Below are positions 1-11,450 of a stretch of DNA of 64,000 nucleotides, in pieces. Where the stretch lies: positions 327,501 through 391,500 of the forward strand of contig JAMWET010005504.1 of assembly GCA_024036415.1 (NCBI GenBank), written 5' to 3'. This DNA is from Prochilodus magdalenae. Lineage: Eukaryota > Chordata > Actinopteri > Characiformes > Prochilodontidae. The translations under genes and the position numbers were made by a program. The notes beneath the pieces are model-generated. The model was given only the letters and a program-made list of their open reading frames with translations. It was not told where the DNA came from and searched no databases. Positions within the stretch are counted from its first letter, which is position 1; each line of letters begins with the position of its first letter.

Positions 1-1150
1 GTCGCTGCTGTAATGTTTTCCATCTCCTGTAGTATATGCTACATACTCAAACACTAGTCAGTATTAGTATAAAGTGTGCAATGGGGAGGCACCCCAGTTT
101 CAGGCACACACATACGAACCCGTATTGTATTTCACTCATTCATACTACACTTGTTTTGCCTGACCCCTAAGCCCTTTTTGGATGGCCTTAGTTTTATATA
201 GGGAGGTGGTGCGATGTACTTCCTCAGTGATTTAGGGCCAGTCTGAATGTGCCATATCAGTCATTTTATCAACTGCGTGCCAAGATTCCACCGCCTTCTA
301 TCTTCCTGTAAAACACTGTCCACACCTCATGTTCCTCTGTGAGTTGAGAACTGGGCGTCAACAACTACGAAGTGGTAGATCGGCAACCATTGATTTGCAA
401 TCTAGTCAGATCCTCTGCCGATCTCACTTCGAACCCAGACTCTGCTTGTCAAGAGAATGGAATCTGGAGATTCCAACAGTGTGTTAATCCGTGTCACAGC
501 ACTCGGATATATCAAAGAAGGGCTGGCGCTTACAGCCGGGCTACTCGGTCATTACCTCAAGGACAGTGCTGCATATAATTATAAGGTTTTTACCTTTTTT
601 TCTGTTGGCATGCAGACTGGGCGGTGGTACTGTGGTATAACAGAACCAGGTGTAGTTCTTTATGTATGAGCCGGACACTTCCTTTATTTATTCATGCAAG
701 ATTTTAAGTGCTTTGTATCAGCTTGGTTATCTGACTGCATATGCTGATTTCTTATTTCTATCCAGAACATTTCTCTTACCTTTTCTATTACTAATTGCTT
801 TATTAATTAACCCTGGTGAATGTTTCATCTGCACATCCATTTTTATCACAAAGGCCCTACTGCTAGGAAAATTGTACACATGCCTCAAATATATGAGAAT
901 TAACAAGTTCATCTCATTATAAGACAACTTGATCTATATGTTATGTATATGTTATGTGTATGTAATAACACTGTGGCACCAGATAGAAGATGCCTCAATT
1001 CTGCTCAGGTAAGTTCTGTTCATTTGAGACAAGCAGAAAAGGTGCATACATCTCAGTCTAATCTATAGGGAGATCACAGAAAGCTCTTTATCCAACATGG
1101 GTGGTGATCACCACAACATCGTCACAACAGAAACAAAACCCAAATAACAG
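1..1150. other. Unassigned non-coding stretch
   Basis: I see no convincing gene, RNA or element here. Frames of 60-86 codons exist on both strands but have no recognisable domain, and the composition is ordinary AT-rich intergenic sequence. Confidence 0.6.
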
Positions 1151-1153
1151 ATA

Positions 1154-1421
1154 TTACATATACACACAGTGTAAACCAAGGAACAGCTGCATTAACAACA
1201 ACCACCTTGTGCAGCAATAACTGCAACTAAGTGTTTCTGGTAAGTGCTGATCAGTCCTGTACATTGCCTTGGAGGAACTGTAGCCTGTTCCTCTGTACAG
1301 AGCAGCTTCAGGTCTGGTGGATTTCCTCACATGAGCTGCCCACTTCAGATCCATCACGCTTCTATTGGATTAAGGTCAGGGCTTTAACTTGAGCACTCCA
1401 GAACATTAACTTTAGTTTTCA
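1154..1421 (-). mobile_element. Tc1-like transposase relic, C-terminal part
   Basis: On the minus strand this piece decodes, with frameshifts, to the C-terminal third of a Tc1-like DDE transposase: a stretch like [12 protein letters not shown], then a segment like HVRKSTRPE, then a tail with the PETLSCSYCCT pattern where intact relatives carry the last helix. Tc1 transposases cut and paste DNA flanked by terminal inverted repeats at TA sites. Here the N-terminal DNA-binding half and the first catalytic Asp are absent and no terminal repeat is visible, so it is inactive. It matches a teleost Tc1 family I recognise by sequence pattern. It lies beside a second Tc1 fragment (1560-2058) of a different family, separated by an 80-bp insert. 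Confidence 0.75.
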
Positions 1422-1501
1422 TTAACCCTTAGAACCCTATGACTGTGCTATGTGGGCAGTGTGTATGACTTTTTTCTAGGCCTCAGTCAGGAAAGGGTTA
1501 A
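1422..1501. mobile_element. 80-bp insert with 9-bp inverted termini
   Basis: The segment begins TTAACCCTT and ends AAGGGTTAA, exact reverse complements, and sits between two Tc1 fragments. This is consistent with a very small MITE or a solo terminal-repeat remnant. No target duplication could be established and no other copy was seen in the window. Confidence 0.4.
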
Positions 1502-1559
1502 CTCAAACATGATACATAGGTGTATAATTTGAACCTTGTCCTGACTTAAGGGATAAAGG

Positions 1560-2058
1560 TTTAAACTGCAGATTGTTGGATTAAGATTGCACCACAGCTT
1601 CTCTATGGGACTGAGGGTCAGACCTTCTATCTTGTTTGTTCTGAGCCGGTCAGAGCTGGACTTGCTTGTGTTGTTTGGATCATTGTCCCGCTGCATAACC
1701 AATAACCCTAACAGACAGGTAACCCTTCTCCTTCAGGATTTTCTGATACAGAGCATCAACTGTAATATGTTGTTCTGGTCCTGATGAAGCAAAGCAGCCC
1801 CAGACCATCACACTACCACCACCATGTTTGAGTGCTGGTATGATGTTCAGCAGGTCTGGCAGTAATGGTGTCTGGGTGTGACTACCCAGTAGTCCACTGA
1901 ATTTGTTATCTAGTTGATTTACATAAAAGTGAACAACATTCTTCCCATCAATATTTAAAGCAGTGTTTTTATGTTGCCTCAGATTTATGATCTGAAACAT
2001 TCCAGGGTTAAAACAGAAGAATTTGAAAAGGGGGCAAATATCTTTTCACAGCACTGTA
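1560..2058 (-). mobile_element. Tc1-like transposase relic with one terminal repeat
   Basis: The minus strand encodes recognisable DDE core pieces: ALKHGGGSVMVWGCFASS (about 1800-1840), then an MQRDNDPNNTSKSS segment (about 1660-1700) matching the QDNDPKHTSKS box that carries the second catalytic Asp, then PIEKLW (about 1600) with the catalytic Glu. The right end, ending CAGCACTGTA at 2058, matches the terminal repeat of a common teleost Tc1 family. The N-terminal helix-turn-helix half is deleted: the core joins the terminal region directly near 1870-1900. Several frameshifts make it non-functional. The relic at 12.1-12.9 kb appears to be the same family. Confidence 0.8.
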
Positions 2059-2215
2059 TGAATGACCCCATGACCTGACACTGTATAAATTCAAACTTGT
2101 ATGTGTGCATATGCTCACGCCTGTGCCTGTGCGTATGTGAGGGGGTGTGTGTGGGTGGCAGCTGTAGCTGAGAACAGCTTTAGGGCTGATTGCTCCTTTA
2201 ATGCACCGAGTAGAA
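2059..2215. other. Short unassigned stretch
   Basis: TG/CA-rich sequence between the Tc1 terminal repeat and a pyrimidine tract. Nothing else is recognisable. Confidence 0.5.
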
Positions 2216-2470
2216 GCATCTCTCTCTCCTTCCTTTTCTCCCTTATTATCTTTCTTGCTCTCTCTCTGTCTCTCTTTTTCTTCCTCTATTTCTCTCTCTC
2301 TTCCTCCCTCTGCCTTTCTCTTTTTATTTCTCCCTCCATTTCTTTCTTTTTCTTTCACCCTATCTACTGTATTTAATTTATGTTCCCCCTTTCTGTCTCT
2401 CTCCCTCTCTCTCTAGCTCACTCTCTTCATGTCCCCCCTCCCCTGACCTCGTTCTCACTCTCTCTGTCTC
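2216..2470. repeat. Pyrimidine-rich CT/CTTT tract
   Basis: About 250 bp of almost uninterrupted C and T on the plus strand, mainly CTCT and CTTT. The Ser/Leu/Phe-rich frames it creates are low-complexity artefacts. Such mirror-like homopyrimidine tracts can form triplex DNA. Confidence 0.8.
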
Positions 2471-3079
2471 CTCCACGGGGGGCTGTGAGAGGGTTTAGAC
2501 TGAGGAGAGTTTTCTGAGTCAGTAAAGTCTCAGCAGCCTCTTTGCTGTGCGAGTGCTGCTGTTCATCAACATCATTTAGAATGAAGTGCTGGTAATCACG
2601 TTGTCTCAGAGGCTGGCACCACGCTGCTCTGCATAGACACTGCACACAGATGCACTTGTTCATGTTCACACACAAGTTACCTCACACACTCCACACCAGC
2701 ACCGTCTCTCGCTTCATTCAAATCCTACTCTAAAACGTACTTCATTATCCTTTCTTTTCTAATTACGCTTATCTGTTATTTTGCAGTGAAATGTTTACTT
2801 TCTGTGTAAGCTAGGGAGATTTACTAATGCTCCTGAAATACATGTGGTGAAAGTTTTTTTTTTTTAGTTTAATTTTTTTAAAAGTATATATATATATATT
2901 TTTTAGTTTTTTGGGTATTTTTTATATGTATTATTTTTTATAGAATGAAGTAAAAACCAAAAAATGAAAGCTCTATGGAAAGATCAATACTAGTAATCAT
3001 ATAAATAACGCTGTGTCTTTTTTTTTTAATTACTGCCAAAAAAATAATAATTATAATTGCATTATACATTTAATATTTA
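2471..3079. other. Unassigned; AT-rich second half
   Basis: 2471-2845 is mixed unique sequence without a recognisable gene. From about 2855 it becomes T-rich and A-rich homopolymer with a short (TA)n at 2887-2899. No element is identified. Confidence 0.5.
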
Positions 3080-3754
3080 TTATCTTAATAATAATAATAA
3101 CAACAACAACAACAGCAACAAACAACAACATTAACGATCAATCAACTTTGTTGATGGACAAACAGAATGTGATGAACGCTGAGCTAAAGTCAAGGCAATG
3201 TTTATTGAACAGATCTGTAGTCAGAGACAGCAGCAACAAGAGCAAAGCGGACATAACAAAAGGGCAAGGCAGAGTTAGATTGGGGAAACAGGCAGGAGTC
3301 CACACTAGGCAAATGGTCAGATCAGCAAAAGTACCAGAAGGGCAAAGACAAAAGAGTAAACCAAAGAATCAGAACAAAGTCAAAGAACCAGAATATTAAT
3401 GTTATCTGAAAGCAGCTTCACAGAAGAGCAGTTAATATAAAAAAAGAAAAACAATAGTGAGTCCATGACCACTAATAGTAGCAGCACCAGTAGTATTAGT
3501 AGTAATAGTAGTAGTAGCGGTATCAGTAGTAGTAGTAACGGTAATAGTTTTTTATTTTTATTTTATTGTTAATATATTTACTTAAAATTAGCATTATTGA
3601 TTCTTTATCTAGTGGACATAAAAATGATATCTCCCTTGAAAGATCAATAAAATTAATAATTCTTCTTTTGTTTATTGTCAAAATAATAATTATAATGATT
3701 AATAATAATAACAATGACAGCAACAAACAACCACAATACTACTACTACTACAAA

Positions 3755-3819
<65 letters not shown>

Positions 3820-4005
3820 CAGCAGCAGTAGTAGTAGTAGCAGTAGTAGTAATAGCTGTAGTATTGGTAGCAGTAGTAGTAATAGTGTTGTTGTTATTGT
3901 TGTTTATCACACAGATAATCCAAATGACAATACAACAACAACAACAAAAACTACTACTACTACTAGTACTACTACTAATGATAATAATTATTGTTGTTGT
4001 TGTTC
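3080..4005. repeat. Compound trinucleotide microsatellite cluster
   Basis: Several trinucleotide arrays are packed into about 0.9 kb: AAC-type near 3098-3133, AGT/GTA-type near 3471-3548, (ATT)n at 3755-3819, immediately followed by AGC/AGT-type to about 3893, then AAC and ACT runs from 3930 and GTT near 3988-4002. Unique sequence at 3140-3460 separates the first array from the rest. Poly-Leu, poly-Ile and poly-Asn frames here are microsatellite translations, not genes. Confidence 0.9.
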
Positions 4006-4759
4006 TTGGTGATACTAACTTAATGAAATCTCTTGATATCTTAATGAATACTGTGCACTCATGTTAGCCTGAAGAGAGTACTGGTTGGCACACACGGAGC
4101 TTGAAGGTGTTAAATGCTCAGGGCATGTGGGATCAGCACATGATTAGAATCATTTAGGGGATGATAATTATCTAATTAGAGTAATTAAGGGTCTGGATGT
4201 TGCGTAAAAAAGAACAGGCTGAATGTGATGTATACAGACTGTTTCTGGAGGCTATAAAAAGGTTCACTTACCATTTGATCTGAAGGCTGTTCCTGTAATT
4301 GTTATGCTGAACTGAATGCTCAGTCCACATAAATGGGCTGGAAGATTAAAAAAGACGTCTTTAGAAAGATGCTCAGCAGTCTCTAAAATTGAAAAAGCTG
4401 AAAACAGAAAAAGTGATTGCGGGAGCTTTGCGTCTTTTTTGTTCTTAAATATGAAAAATTGATTCTTAGTTACAGCAAACACCACTAGGAATGCAGACAC
4501 TGGCTCTAGGTTTGCTGTTGTAATTAGAAATTGTTGTATCTAATTTAAGTGGTTGGTTAATTTAGGCTTTTAACTGGCCAGCACCACTGAATCTCTGGCA
4601 TGTATTTCATTCTCTAAACAGGGCAGCAATTGAAAAGAAAAACAAATAGCTAAACAAAAAATCTTAGCACTAATCAATATAGACTTGAAAATATAAGACA
4701 TATACAAGGGCATTTATTAATGACATACCTTACAGCTTGATTGTAACGGAAAATAAAAC
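4006..4759. other. Unassigned non-coding stretch
   Basis: AT-rich unique-looking sequence with no recognisable gene or element. Confidence 0.5.
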
Positions 4760-5895
4760 TAAATAATAACTATACATAACTGTAACATCAGTGAAATATT
4801 TTAACACTAATACAGAAAGGTAACACTACTAACTCTATATAACTAACTCAGAACTGTAACATCAGTAACACTAAATAACTAACACAGACCTGTAGCACCA
4901 GTAACGCTATATAACTAACACAGACCTGTAGCACCAGTAACGCTATATAACTAACACAGACCTGTAGCACCAGTAACGCTATATAACTAACACAGACCTG
5001 TAGCACCAGTAATGCTATATAACTAACACAGACCTGTAGCACCAGTAACGTTATATAACTAACTCAGAAGTGTAACAGCAGTAGCACTATATAACTAATA
5101 CAGAAGTGTAACATCAGTAACACTATATAACTAACACAGACCTGTAACATCAGTAACACTATATAACTAGCAGAACTGTAATGTCATTAACACTATATGA
5201 CTAACACCGAACTGTAACATCAGTAACACTATATAACTAACACAGACCTGTAGCACCAGTAATGCTATATAACTAACTCAGAAGTGTAACAACAGTAGAA
5301 CTATATACCTAATACAGAACTGTAACATCAGTAACACTATATAACTAACACAGACCTGTAGCACCAGTAACGCTATATAACTAACTCAGAAGTGTAACAG
5401 CAGTAGCACTATATACCTAATACAGAACTGTAACATCAGTAACACTATATAACTAACACAGACCTGTAGCACCAGTAACGCTATATAACTAACTCAGAAG
5501 TGTAACAGCAGTAGCACTATATAACTAATACAGAAGTGTAACATCAGTAACACTATATAACTAACTTGGAACTGTAACATCAGTAACACTATGTAACTAA
5601 CTCAGAACTGTAACATCAGTAACACTATATAACTAACACAGACCTGTAGCACCAGTAATGCTATATAACTAACTCAGAAGTGTAACAGCACTAGCACTAT
5701 ATAACTAATACAGAAGTGTAACAGCAGTAGCACTATATAACTAATACAGAAGTGTAACATCAGTAACACTATATAACTAACTCAGAACTGTAACATCAGT
5801 AACACTATGTAACTAATACAGAACTGTAACATCAGTAACACTATATAACTAACACAGAAGTGTAACATCAGTAACTCTAAATAACAGAACTGTAA
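4760..5895. repeat. 36-bp minisatellite, about 30 units
   Basis: Tandem 36-bp units built around ACTATATAACTAACACAG and either CTGTAACATCAGTAACACT or a variant with CTGTAGCACCAG. Units vary between about 80 and 100 percent identity. Adjacent identical units at 4890-5040 indicate recent local amplification; flanking units are more diverged. Because 36 is a multiple of three, the minus strand shows a false repeat frame (LQVCVSYIALLV repeated). Confidence 0.92.
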
Positions 5896-6429
5896 CACTT
5901 GTGGATATTGACAAAGGCAGCAACCGTCTTAATGTATATAGATGTAGATATAGTGGCTATATTATATTTTCTGCTTCTGAAATTGTATAAATAAATAGTT
6001 AAATGATTCATTAACAAGAGACTTTGGGGCAGTAATAGCAGTATTTGAAAGACTGAAGGGATAGGAGCATAATAAATTAGAGAAGATAAGGGACATAATA
6101 TTCTGAACTGCTCTGATCTGGTGGCTTGCACACTGTTCCTCACCTCCTGGTCAGCTCTCCCAGGTCCTGGCCTTAGCCTGGCACTGCCAGCTCATTATCA
6201 AATGCACCTGAGTCCTGTTACTGTGTAATACATGTCCATATAACTGGATCATTCAACCAATTTAGGTCAAAATGAGAGTTGAAAATAAATTTCAGACTTT
6301 TAACTGACACAGACTTTAGCCTAAAAATCTACATTAGATGGAAATGCTTTTGCTTTGGGTGAATTTGAGGGTTTTGCTTTAAGGGTTTTGTCAGAATTAA
6401 AACAATCATAACACTACTGATACTTTTAC
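5896..6429. other. Unassigned non-coding stretch
   Basis: No gene, RNA or repeat recognised. Confidence 0.5.
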
Positions 6430-6880
6430 AAATGCTTTTAGCGACCCCTCTAGTAGTCAGAACTTTAGCTTATTTTGAACTTAAATGGAAAAATGCTAGT
6501 CAGACATGGCTAGTAAATTGGACACTTGGTCTTCATATCATTTCATATCTATTCACTTCATTGCAGAAAGTATGTGTTTCCATGGAGACAATTTTTAATG
6601 TTTCACATTCATTTTTAGACTGTCAGACACATTTACTTCAAAACAATGGGTCAACCTGCTCACCTTGTGACCACTAAGGTGTCTGTAATGCAGCCTCATT
6701 TCCTGCTGTAAAAATGCAGAGGTGGGGCTAAAATAAGCTCCGCCTATAGGGAAACTTTTGTTTGGTTACATTCACCTACAACCATAATAAATCATATTAG
6801 TGAAGTGCTTTAATTAGTGTAGAATGTATAGTTATGGTACTATGCTGCTTTGAACACAAAGTTTTCCAAAAGGTCTTTTC
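6430..6880 (+). repeat. Unnamed interspersed repeat, copy 1
   Basis: This segment aligns by eye over about 400 bp to 7610-8020. Shared blocks include AATGCTAGTCAG near the start, GTCAGACAC followed by ACATTTA and CAAACAATGGG in the middle, AATGCAG near two thirds, and a TTTCCAAAAG block near the end. It has no coding capacity. It may be an old non-autonomous transposon; no terminal repeats were identified. Confidence 0.55.
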
Positions 6881-6932
6881 ATTTGAAAATTAAACTCATA
6901 AACTAAATCTGAATCTTTAAAATTCTATAAAA

Positions 6933-6935
<3 letters not shown>

Positions 6936-6965
<30 letters not shown>
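6936..6965. repeat. (TA)n microsatellite
   Basis: About 15 uninterrupted TA dinucleotides. Confidence 0.9.
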
Positions 6966-6972
<7 letters not shown>

Positions 6973-7609
6973 CATATCATATTTGGATAGTAAGGCATTA
7001 ATTAGAAGGAAAACTGGTGACTGATCAGTAAAAGCATTCCAGCCTTTTACTTTAACATATACAGGATATAGTTCACATTCCAGTTACCCTAAAACAAGCC
7101 ATAACGTGCTTATACTTTGAGCTTCACAATCCTTGAAGATTAGTGCTCTAGACCTATAGCACCTTCACCCTCCACTTTTCAAGCTGCCATGGAAATTGTT
7201 TGACTTCACAGAGCTATGCAGATGGAGAGCATGGCATTGTATGCAAGACTTAGAGTGACCACTACAGTGCCTCCTCTTCGGGAGTAACGCCAACTGCACC
7301 CACTTTTTGCACAACTGGGAATGTTAGAAAGCGGTAAAGGTTTAGATAAACATTCTGCTGAGGGGCCAGCTAAAGTAAAAGCTTGCCCCTTTAGTATATA
7401 CAGTACGTATATATCTCCAAAAGAACCTCATTCAAATATATGAATTCAGCTACTTTAAAATGCACCCCCTGCTGAAACAGGTTTGCACTGCTTGTATAAT
7501 CTCTACTGCAAAGCATTATTAATAGAACAGGGCACTCTGGAGCTTCAATATATAACAGCCCAATATATATAACAGCCCCATGCTCAGTACCATGTGTTTG
7601 CTTGAGGGG
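6966..7609. other. Unassigned non-coding stretch
   Basis: Nothing recognised apart from short AT-rich runs around 7398-7410 and 7547-7572. Confidence 0.5.
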
Positions 7610-8020
7610 TATAAAGCCAAATGCTAGTCAGTTCATGACCAGCAAACAAAATTTCGCATACACGTAAATTCATCATATCAAGTAATTGCAGAAGATGTGT
7701 GTTTCAGTAGTGTCAATCATAACATTGCACACTGAGTGTCAGACACTGAGACACATTTAACTTCCAAACAATGGGATCTAACTGTTCACCGTGTGGTTAC
7801 CAAGAGGCCAGGTGTGCTGTCTCTGGTCCTGCTCTAAAATGCAGGGGTGTGGCTGAAGTAAGCCTTACATGTGGGCTAAAAACTTTTTAGTTCCAGATCA
7901 CGAAAATCACATTCATAAGCCATGGAGCAGTGGAACTGGAGATGTCTGGGGTTATGGATCTCCATTCCACCAGTTTGAGATAAAGTCTTTCCAAAAGTAT
8001 AGAAATTGTAGTAAAGAGTT
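7610..8020 (+). repeat. Unnamed interspersed repeat, copy 2
   Basis: Second diverged copy of the sequence at 6430-6880, in the same orientation and about 1.2 kb downstream. The direct, nearby placement is compatible either with two insertions of one family or with an old local duplication. Confidence 0.55.
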
Positions 8021-8078
8021 GTTGATACCACTGATTTATAGAAAAACAAAACAAAAATAAACCTGAACGAGGGAATTA

Positions 8079-8449
8079 ACATCCTGTTACTGGACATGTA
8101 ATGTGATTTTTAATGAGCATACACAAAATATTCCTTTTGATTTTAACCTTGGATATCATTGCCCTTGGAAAGCAAGAGTGGTTCATTAGTTTGCTTCCCC
8201 TTTACAGTATGTCATGTGATACACATTGTAATTGTGACATGCTTTGACATACTGTATATAAGTTTACCTTTGTGTGTCTGGCTGTTTACTTATGTGTATA
8301 CTATATGCTATGTCAGGAATGTAGTAAAGTGGAAGCAAACTAATGAACCACTTGTCCTTCCCAAAGACAGTAATGTTCAAGGTTAAAATTAAAAGGAATA
8401 TTTTGTGTATGTTCATTAAAAAAGTATATGTCCAGTAACAGAATGTTGA
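8079..8449. mobile_element. Foldback (hairpin) element with about 120-bp arms
   Basis: Left arm (about 8079-8205) and right arm (about 8322-8449) are inverted copies at roughly 85-90 percent identity by eye. For example GTTACTGGACAT on the left matches the reverse complement of ATGTCCAGTAAC on the right, and the block GTGGTTCATTAGTTTGCTTCC recurs inverted near the loop. The loop contains a second palindrome, ACAGTATGTC at 8205-8214 and GACATACTGT at 8246-8255. This is the architecture of a palindromic MITE; its transcript would form a long hairpin. Confidence 0.8.
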
Positions 8450-10534
8450 TACCCTAGTCACCTTCACATAAGGAGGATACAGCTGAGGTGTAAAACTGAT
8501 TGAATTCTGCACTACTCTTATGTAATCTAAAAAAGGCTGCCAAAACAGGTTGTTTTGGTGTCACTGCACCAGCATTTTGTATCAAATGACAGTTTTGGTT
8601 GTCTAAAGAACCGTTCATTTGATGAGGATGAAAAAAAAAACAGTTTTAGCAGTTTGACTTTAGCTCTGTCCAAGCTGGAAGGAAATCTGGTATTTTGGGT
8701 CTGGTATTTTGAACAGACTACTGAACAGGAACCAGTGAGAATGAGGAATGACTGTAGTTTTTGCAGTCTGACCGCCAGCTCTCTCAGGAATAGTAATCCT
8801 GTTCAAATCAGCCACTCTGTGAAGGAATAACAAAACCTGCTGCCTAGCAGGCCGGTCATGTTTTGGCCATAAGCTCAAATCCTGGCAACGCCACAGTCAT
8901 CCATGCTTGGAACTCTATTAGGGTGGTAGCACTGGGAGCCTTATACAGTAGTCATGGTCCTAGCTAGTAGGTGGGAACTGACAAAATTGGGGGCAGGGGT
9001 GAAAATGAAAAACCCAGAAATATTTCAGAAATTCCAGCTTATAAAAAGGCGGTCACATTCTCTCATTTTGAGTAAGCTCATCTGGAACTGTATTGTTTAA
9101 GTAGCTGAGACGCAGCACTACGTGTAAACTAGGATCACCTTTGCCTGAGTAGTTGATCTGTGTTTTATTGAATTTTATAGTATGAGGTAATTTGAGGAAA
9201 TGAGACAGATACTTCCTAACACCCCAGAACTCCAAAACAGAATTTGATATATAATTTAAAATATATCATTTCTCTCAGAACTAACACTGCTATTAGGATA
9301 TTCCTGCAGTTCAAACACACCTGATAAATATATAAGCTGATATCAATGTGATGATCAGTTATCAATTGTATATAATTGAAATCGTCATACAATACCTGAA
9401 CCCACTTTAAAAGTAGGTGGCAGATGAACAGATGAGGGATTTTTACATTGAATCTGCATTGACGCTTGCTGCAAACATCTAACACACTCCATAAAAAAGT
9501 TGTATTAATAGCAAACATATAAAACACGATCTTCCCTTATGGAATGCATAAGTGAATCAACACTGGTGGGTTATGTGCCAGTTATGCAGAGTTAATTTGT
9601 TGTTCACTGGTGGATGTATTGAGATGTAACATCTTTCCTAATTATCTCCACTGAGAGTCAGCGCCTAATTGGTGCCTCATGGCAGAAAAAAATTAGTACA
9701 TGCAAAGTATGTAGACTTATTCCACATACAAACTTGAGGAAATACAAAAAAGTACATGCAAATATACATTCTTTTGATAAATGGCTTGAAAAATAAAAAT
9801 ATATATCATAACTTCCTACTATGCAGACTCCCAGAGGTTCTTCCACTATTGTGGTCCAGTGGATTGTTTCACGCCACCGTAATCTGCCACACAATGCTTA
9901 ACAAACAAAGTATTTAGAATAACTATAGGGTGATTTAACATTTAAACAAATCTTCTGTGGGGGTTAGGCCAGCCATGACAATTTAAGGCTTTAAAGATTT
10001 TTAAGATCTTTAAAATAACTTAAAAGTTCTAAAGACAGAACCTCACTTTAACTTTCTGCTAAACTTTTTAGTAGGGCACATTCTGCATCGCTATACTTTA
10101 ATAAAGAAGGTTTGGAACTTGTGCCATCTCTACCAATCGGCAGAGGTGTATTAGGCTAAAACTCCAGTAGAGGTCACTGAATCTTTCAGTGGATACGTCT
10201 TTAATGTTCCCATCTATAAAGGAAAGCAAGCAAAATTGGAGCTGTGGTGGAATTTTTGAATGTAAGCTTATTTTATTTTATTATGGTTTAGAGTGTTGAA
10301 GTACAGAATTATGTGACTTTATACAACAAAAATGAGTCGAACAAAGGGTAATATAATGAGCAAAATAAAAACATGCGCTACCAAACAACATAATGGTTAT
10401 TTTATGCTAAAGTTGTCTATGCTAAGCTACTGTAACTAAAATTGACTATGTGCTTTATTATTATTATTGGCACAAATAAAAAACAAGGATGGTGAGGATG
10501 TTAAAGGGTTAAATAAAACTCTCCTACATACTAT
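8450..10534. other. Unassigned non-coding stretch
   Basis: About 2 kb without a supportable gene. A GCTCAAATCC box near 8873 vaguely recalls a tRNA-type B box of a SINE, but no A box or tail was found. The rest is AT-rich and unique-looking. Confidence 0.45.
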
Positions 10535-10788
10535 ATATCGTCGCTGTCCAAAGAAAAACAGGTATCTCCAAAATGGCAACTTTACAGGAGAGGCCAAAAA
10601 CCTCATTTGGTTGAATGGAAGTCAATGGAACCAGATGTCATTCCAAGCAGTTTTGGGGCATTTCTGTTGGTCCATTCTTCATGAAAGTTCCACACAGTGT
10701 AAAGGGCAGCTCATGTGATCAAATAATGCATAAAAGTAAAAATCAACAAAAATTGAGATACATGTTTTTATTTGGACAGCGACGATAT
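10535..10788 (+). mobile_element. 254-bp MITE, copy 1
   Basis: The element starts ATATCGTCGCTGTCCA and ends with the exact reverse complement TGGACAGCGACGATAT, so it has 16-bp perfect terminal inverted repeats that continue imperfectly inwards (AAACAGGTATCTC against GAGATACATGTTT). It has no coding capacity. Flanking TA sequence is compatible with a Tc1/mariner-type TA target site but ambiguous. Inverted copy at 29775-30032; diverged relative at 40570-40845. Confidence 0.85.
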
Positions 10789-10899
10789 GCTCACTACTTA
10801 CTTGTTGGGTTTCCCACCTTAAATTTGTATACATTGTTCATTTAATCAACGAGCTTTACCAGAATAACAGACTGCAGTATATCTGTTTCTCTGTTACCT

Positions 10900-11450
10900 T
10901 GTTACTTCACTTGACTAAATGTGTCAATGGACAGGGCCACCCCAGAGCAGGCATTATTTAGATGGTGTATTTTTCAGCACTGCAGTGACACTGTCATGGT
11001 AGTGATATGTTATTATGTGTCGAACTTACTAGTTAAATTTTTAAACACTGTCCGCTCGCTATCCACTATAATAGATTCTCCTAACTTGTTGGTCTACCTT
11101 GTGAATGTAACGTAAGGGATGATATGTTGCTGCATAGTTTGTGTTGGTCATCCTGTAGCTTTTTAACAGTGGTCAGTGCTGACTGGATATTTGGTTGGTG
11201 GATTATTCTTAGGCCAGTGGTGACACTAAACTGTGTAAAAACTTCAGTAACAGTGTTGTGTATAGTCCAGTCTGTCACAACAGTGATCCATTAAATAACA
11301 GCCATGATGGAGGAAGTGAAGGGGGTCTGGGAGGGGGAGAAACAAATTATGTGGAGAAAAAGATGGACTACAATCTGTAACTCTAGAATAACAACCTGCA
11401 TCCCCTAAATGGTAAGCGGAGCTGATAGAATGGACATTAAATGTGCTTAG
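10900..11450. mobile_element. Large foldback-family element, copy A (decayed)
   Basis: Shares the ordered blocks of the better copy at 61.4-62.2 kb: a left arm with CAGAGCAGGCATTATTTAG and TTCAGCACTGCAGTGACACT, a middle with TGTTGGTCTACCTTGTGAATGTAA and GTGTTGGTCATCCTGTAG, and a right arm ending GGTAAGCGGAGCTGATAGA and ATGGACATTAAATGTG. The arms are partly deleted. It is a non-coding interspersed element known to me from many fish genomes. Confidence 0.7.

Noticed and set aside
3013..3399. 128-codon + strand protein with a Thr/Asn-rich start
   Set aside because: The first third is microsatellite translation and the rest has no recognisable domain or splice signals.
3566..4067. Poly-Ile, poly-Leu and poly-Asn proteins
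   Set aside because: These frames are translations of (ATT)n and neighbouring trinucleotide microsatellites.
4760..5895. CRISPR array from 36-bp periodic units
   Set aside because: 36-bp periodicity without unique spacers; it is a minisatellite.
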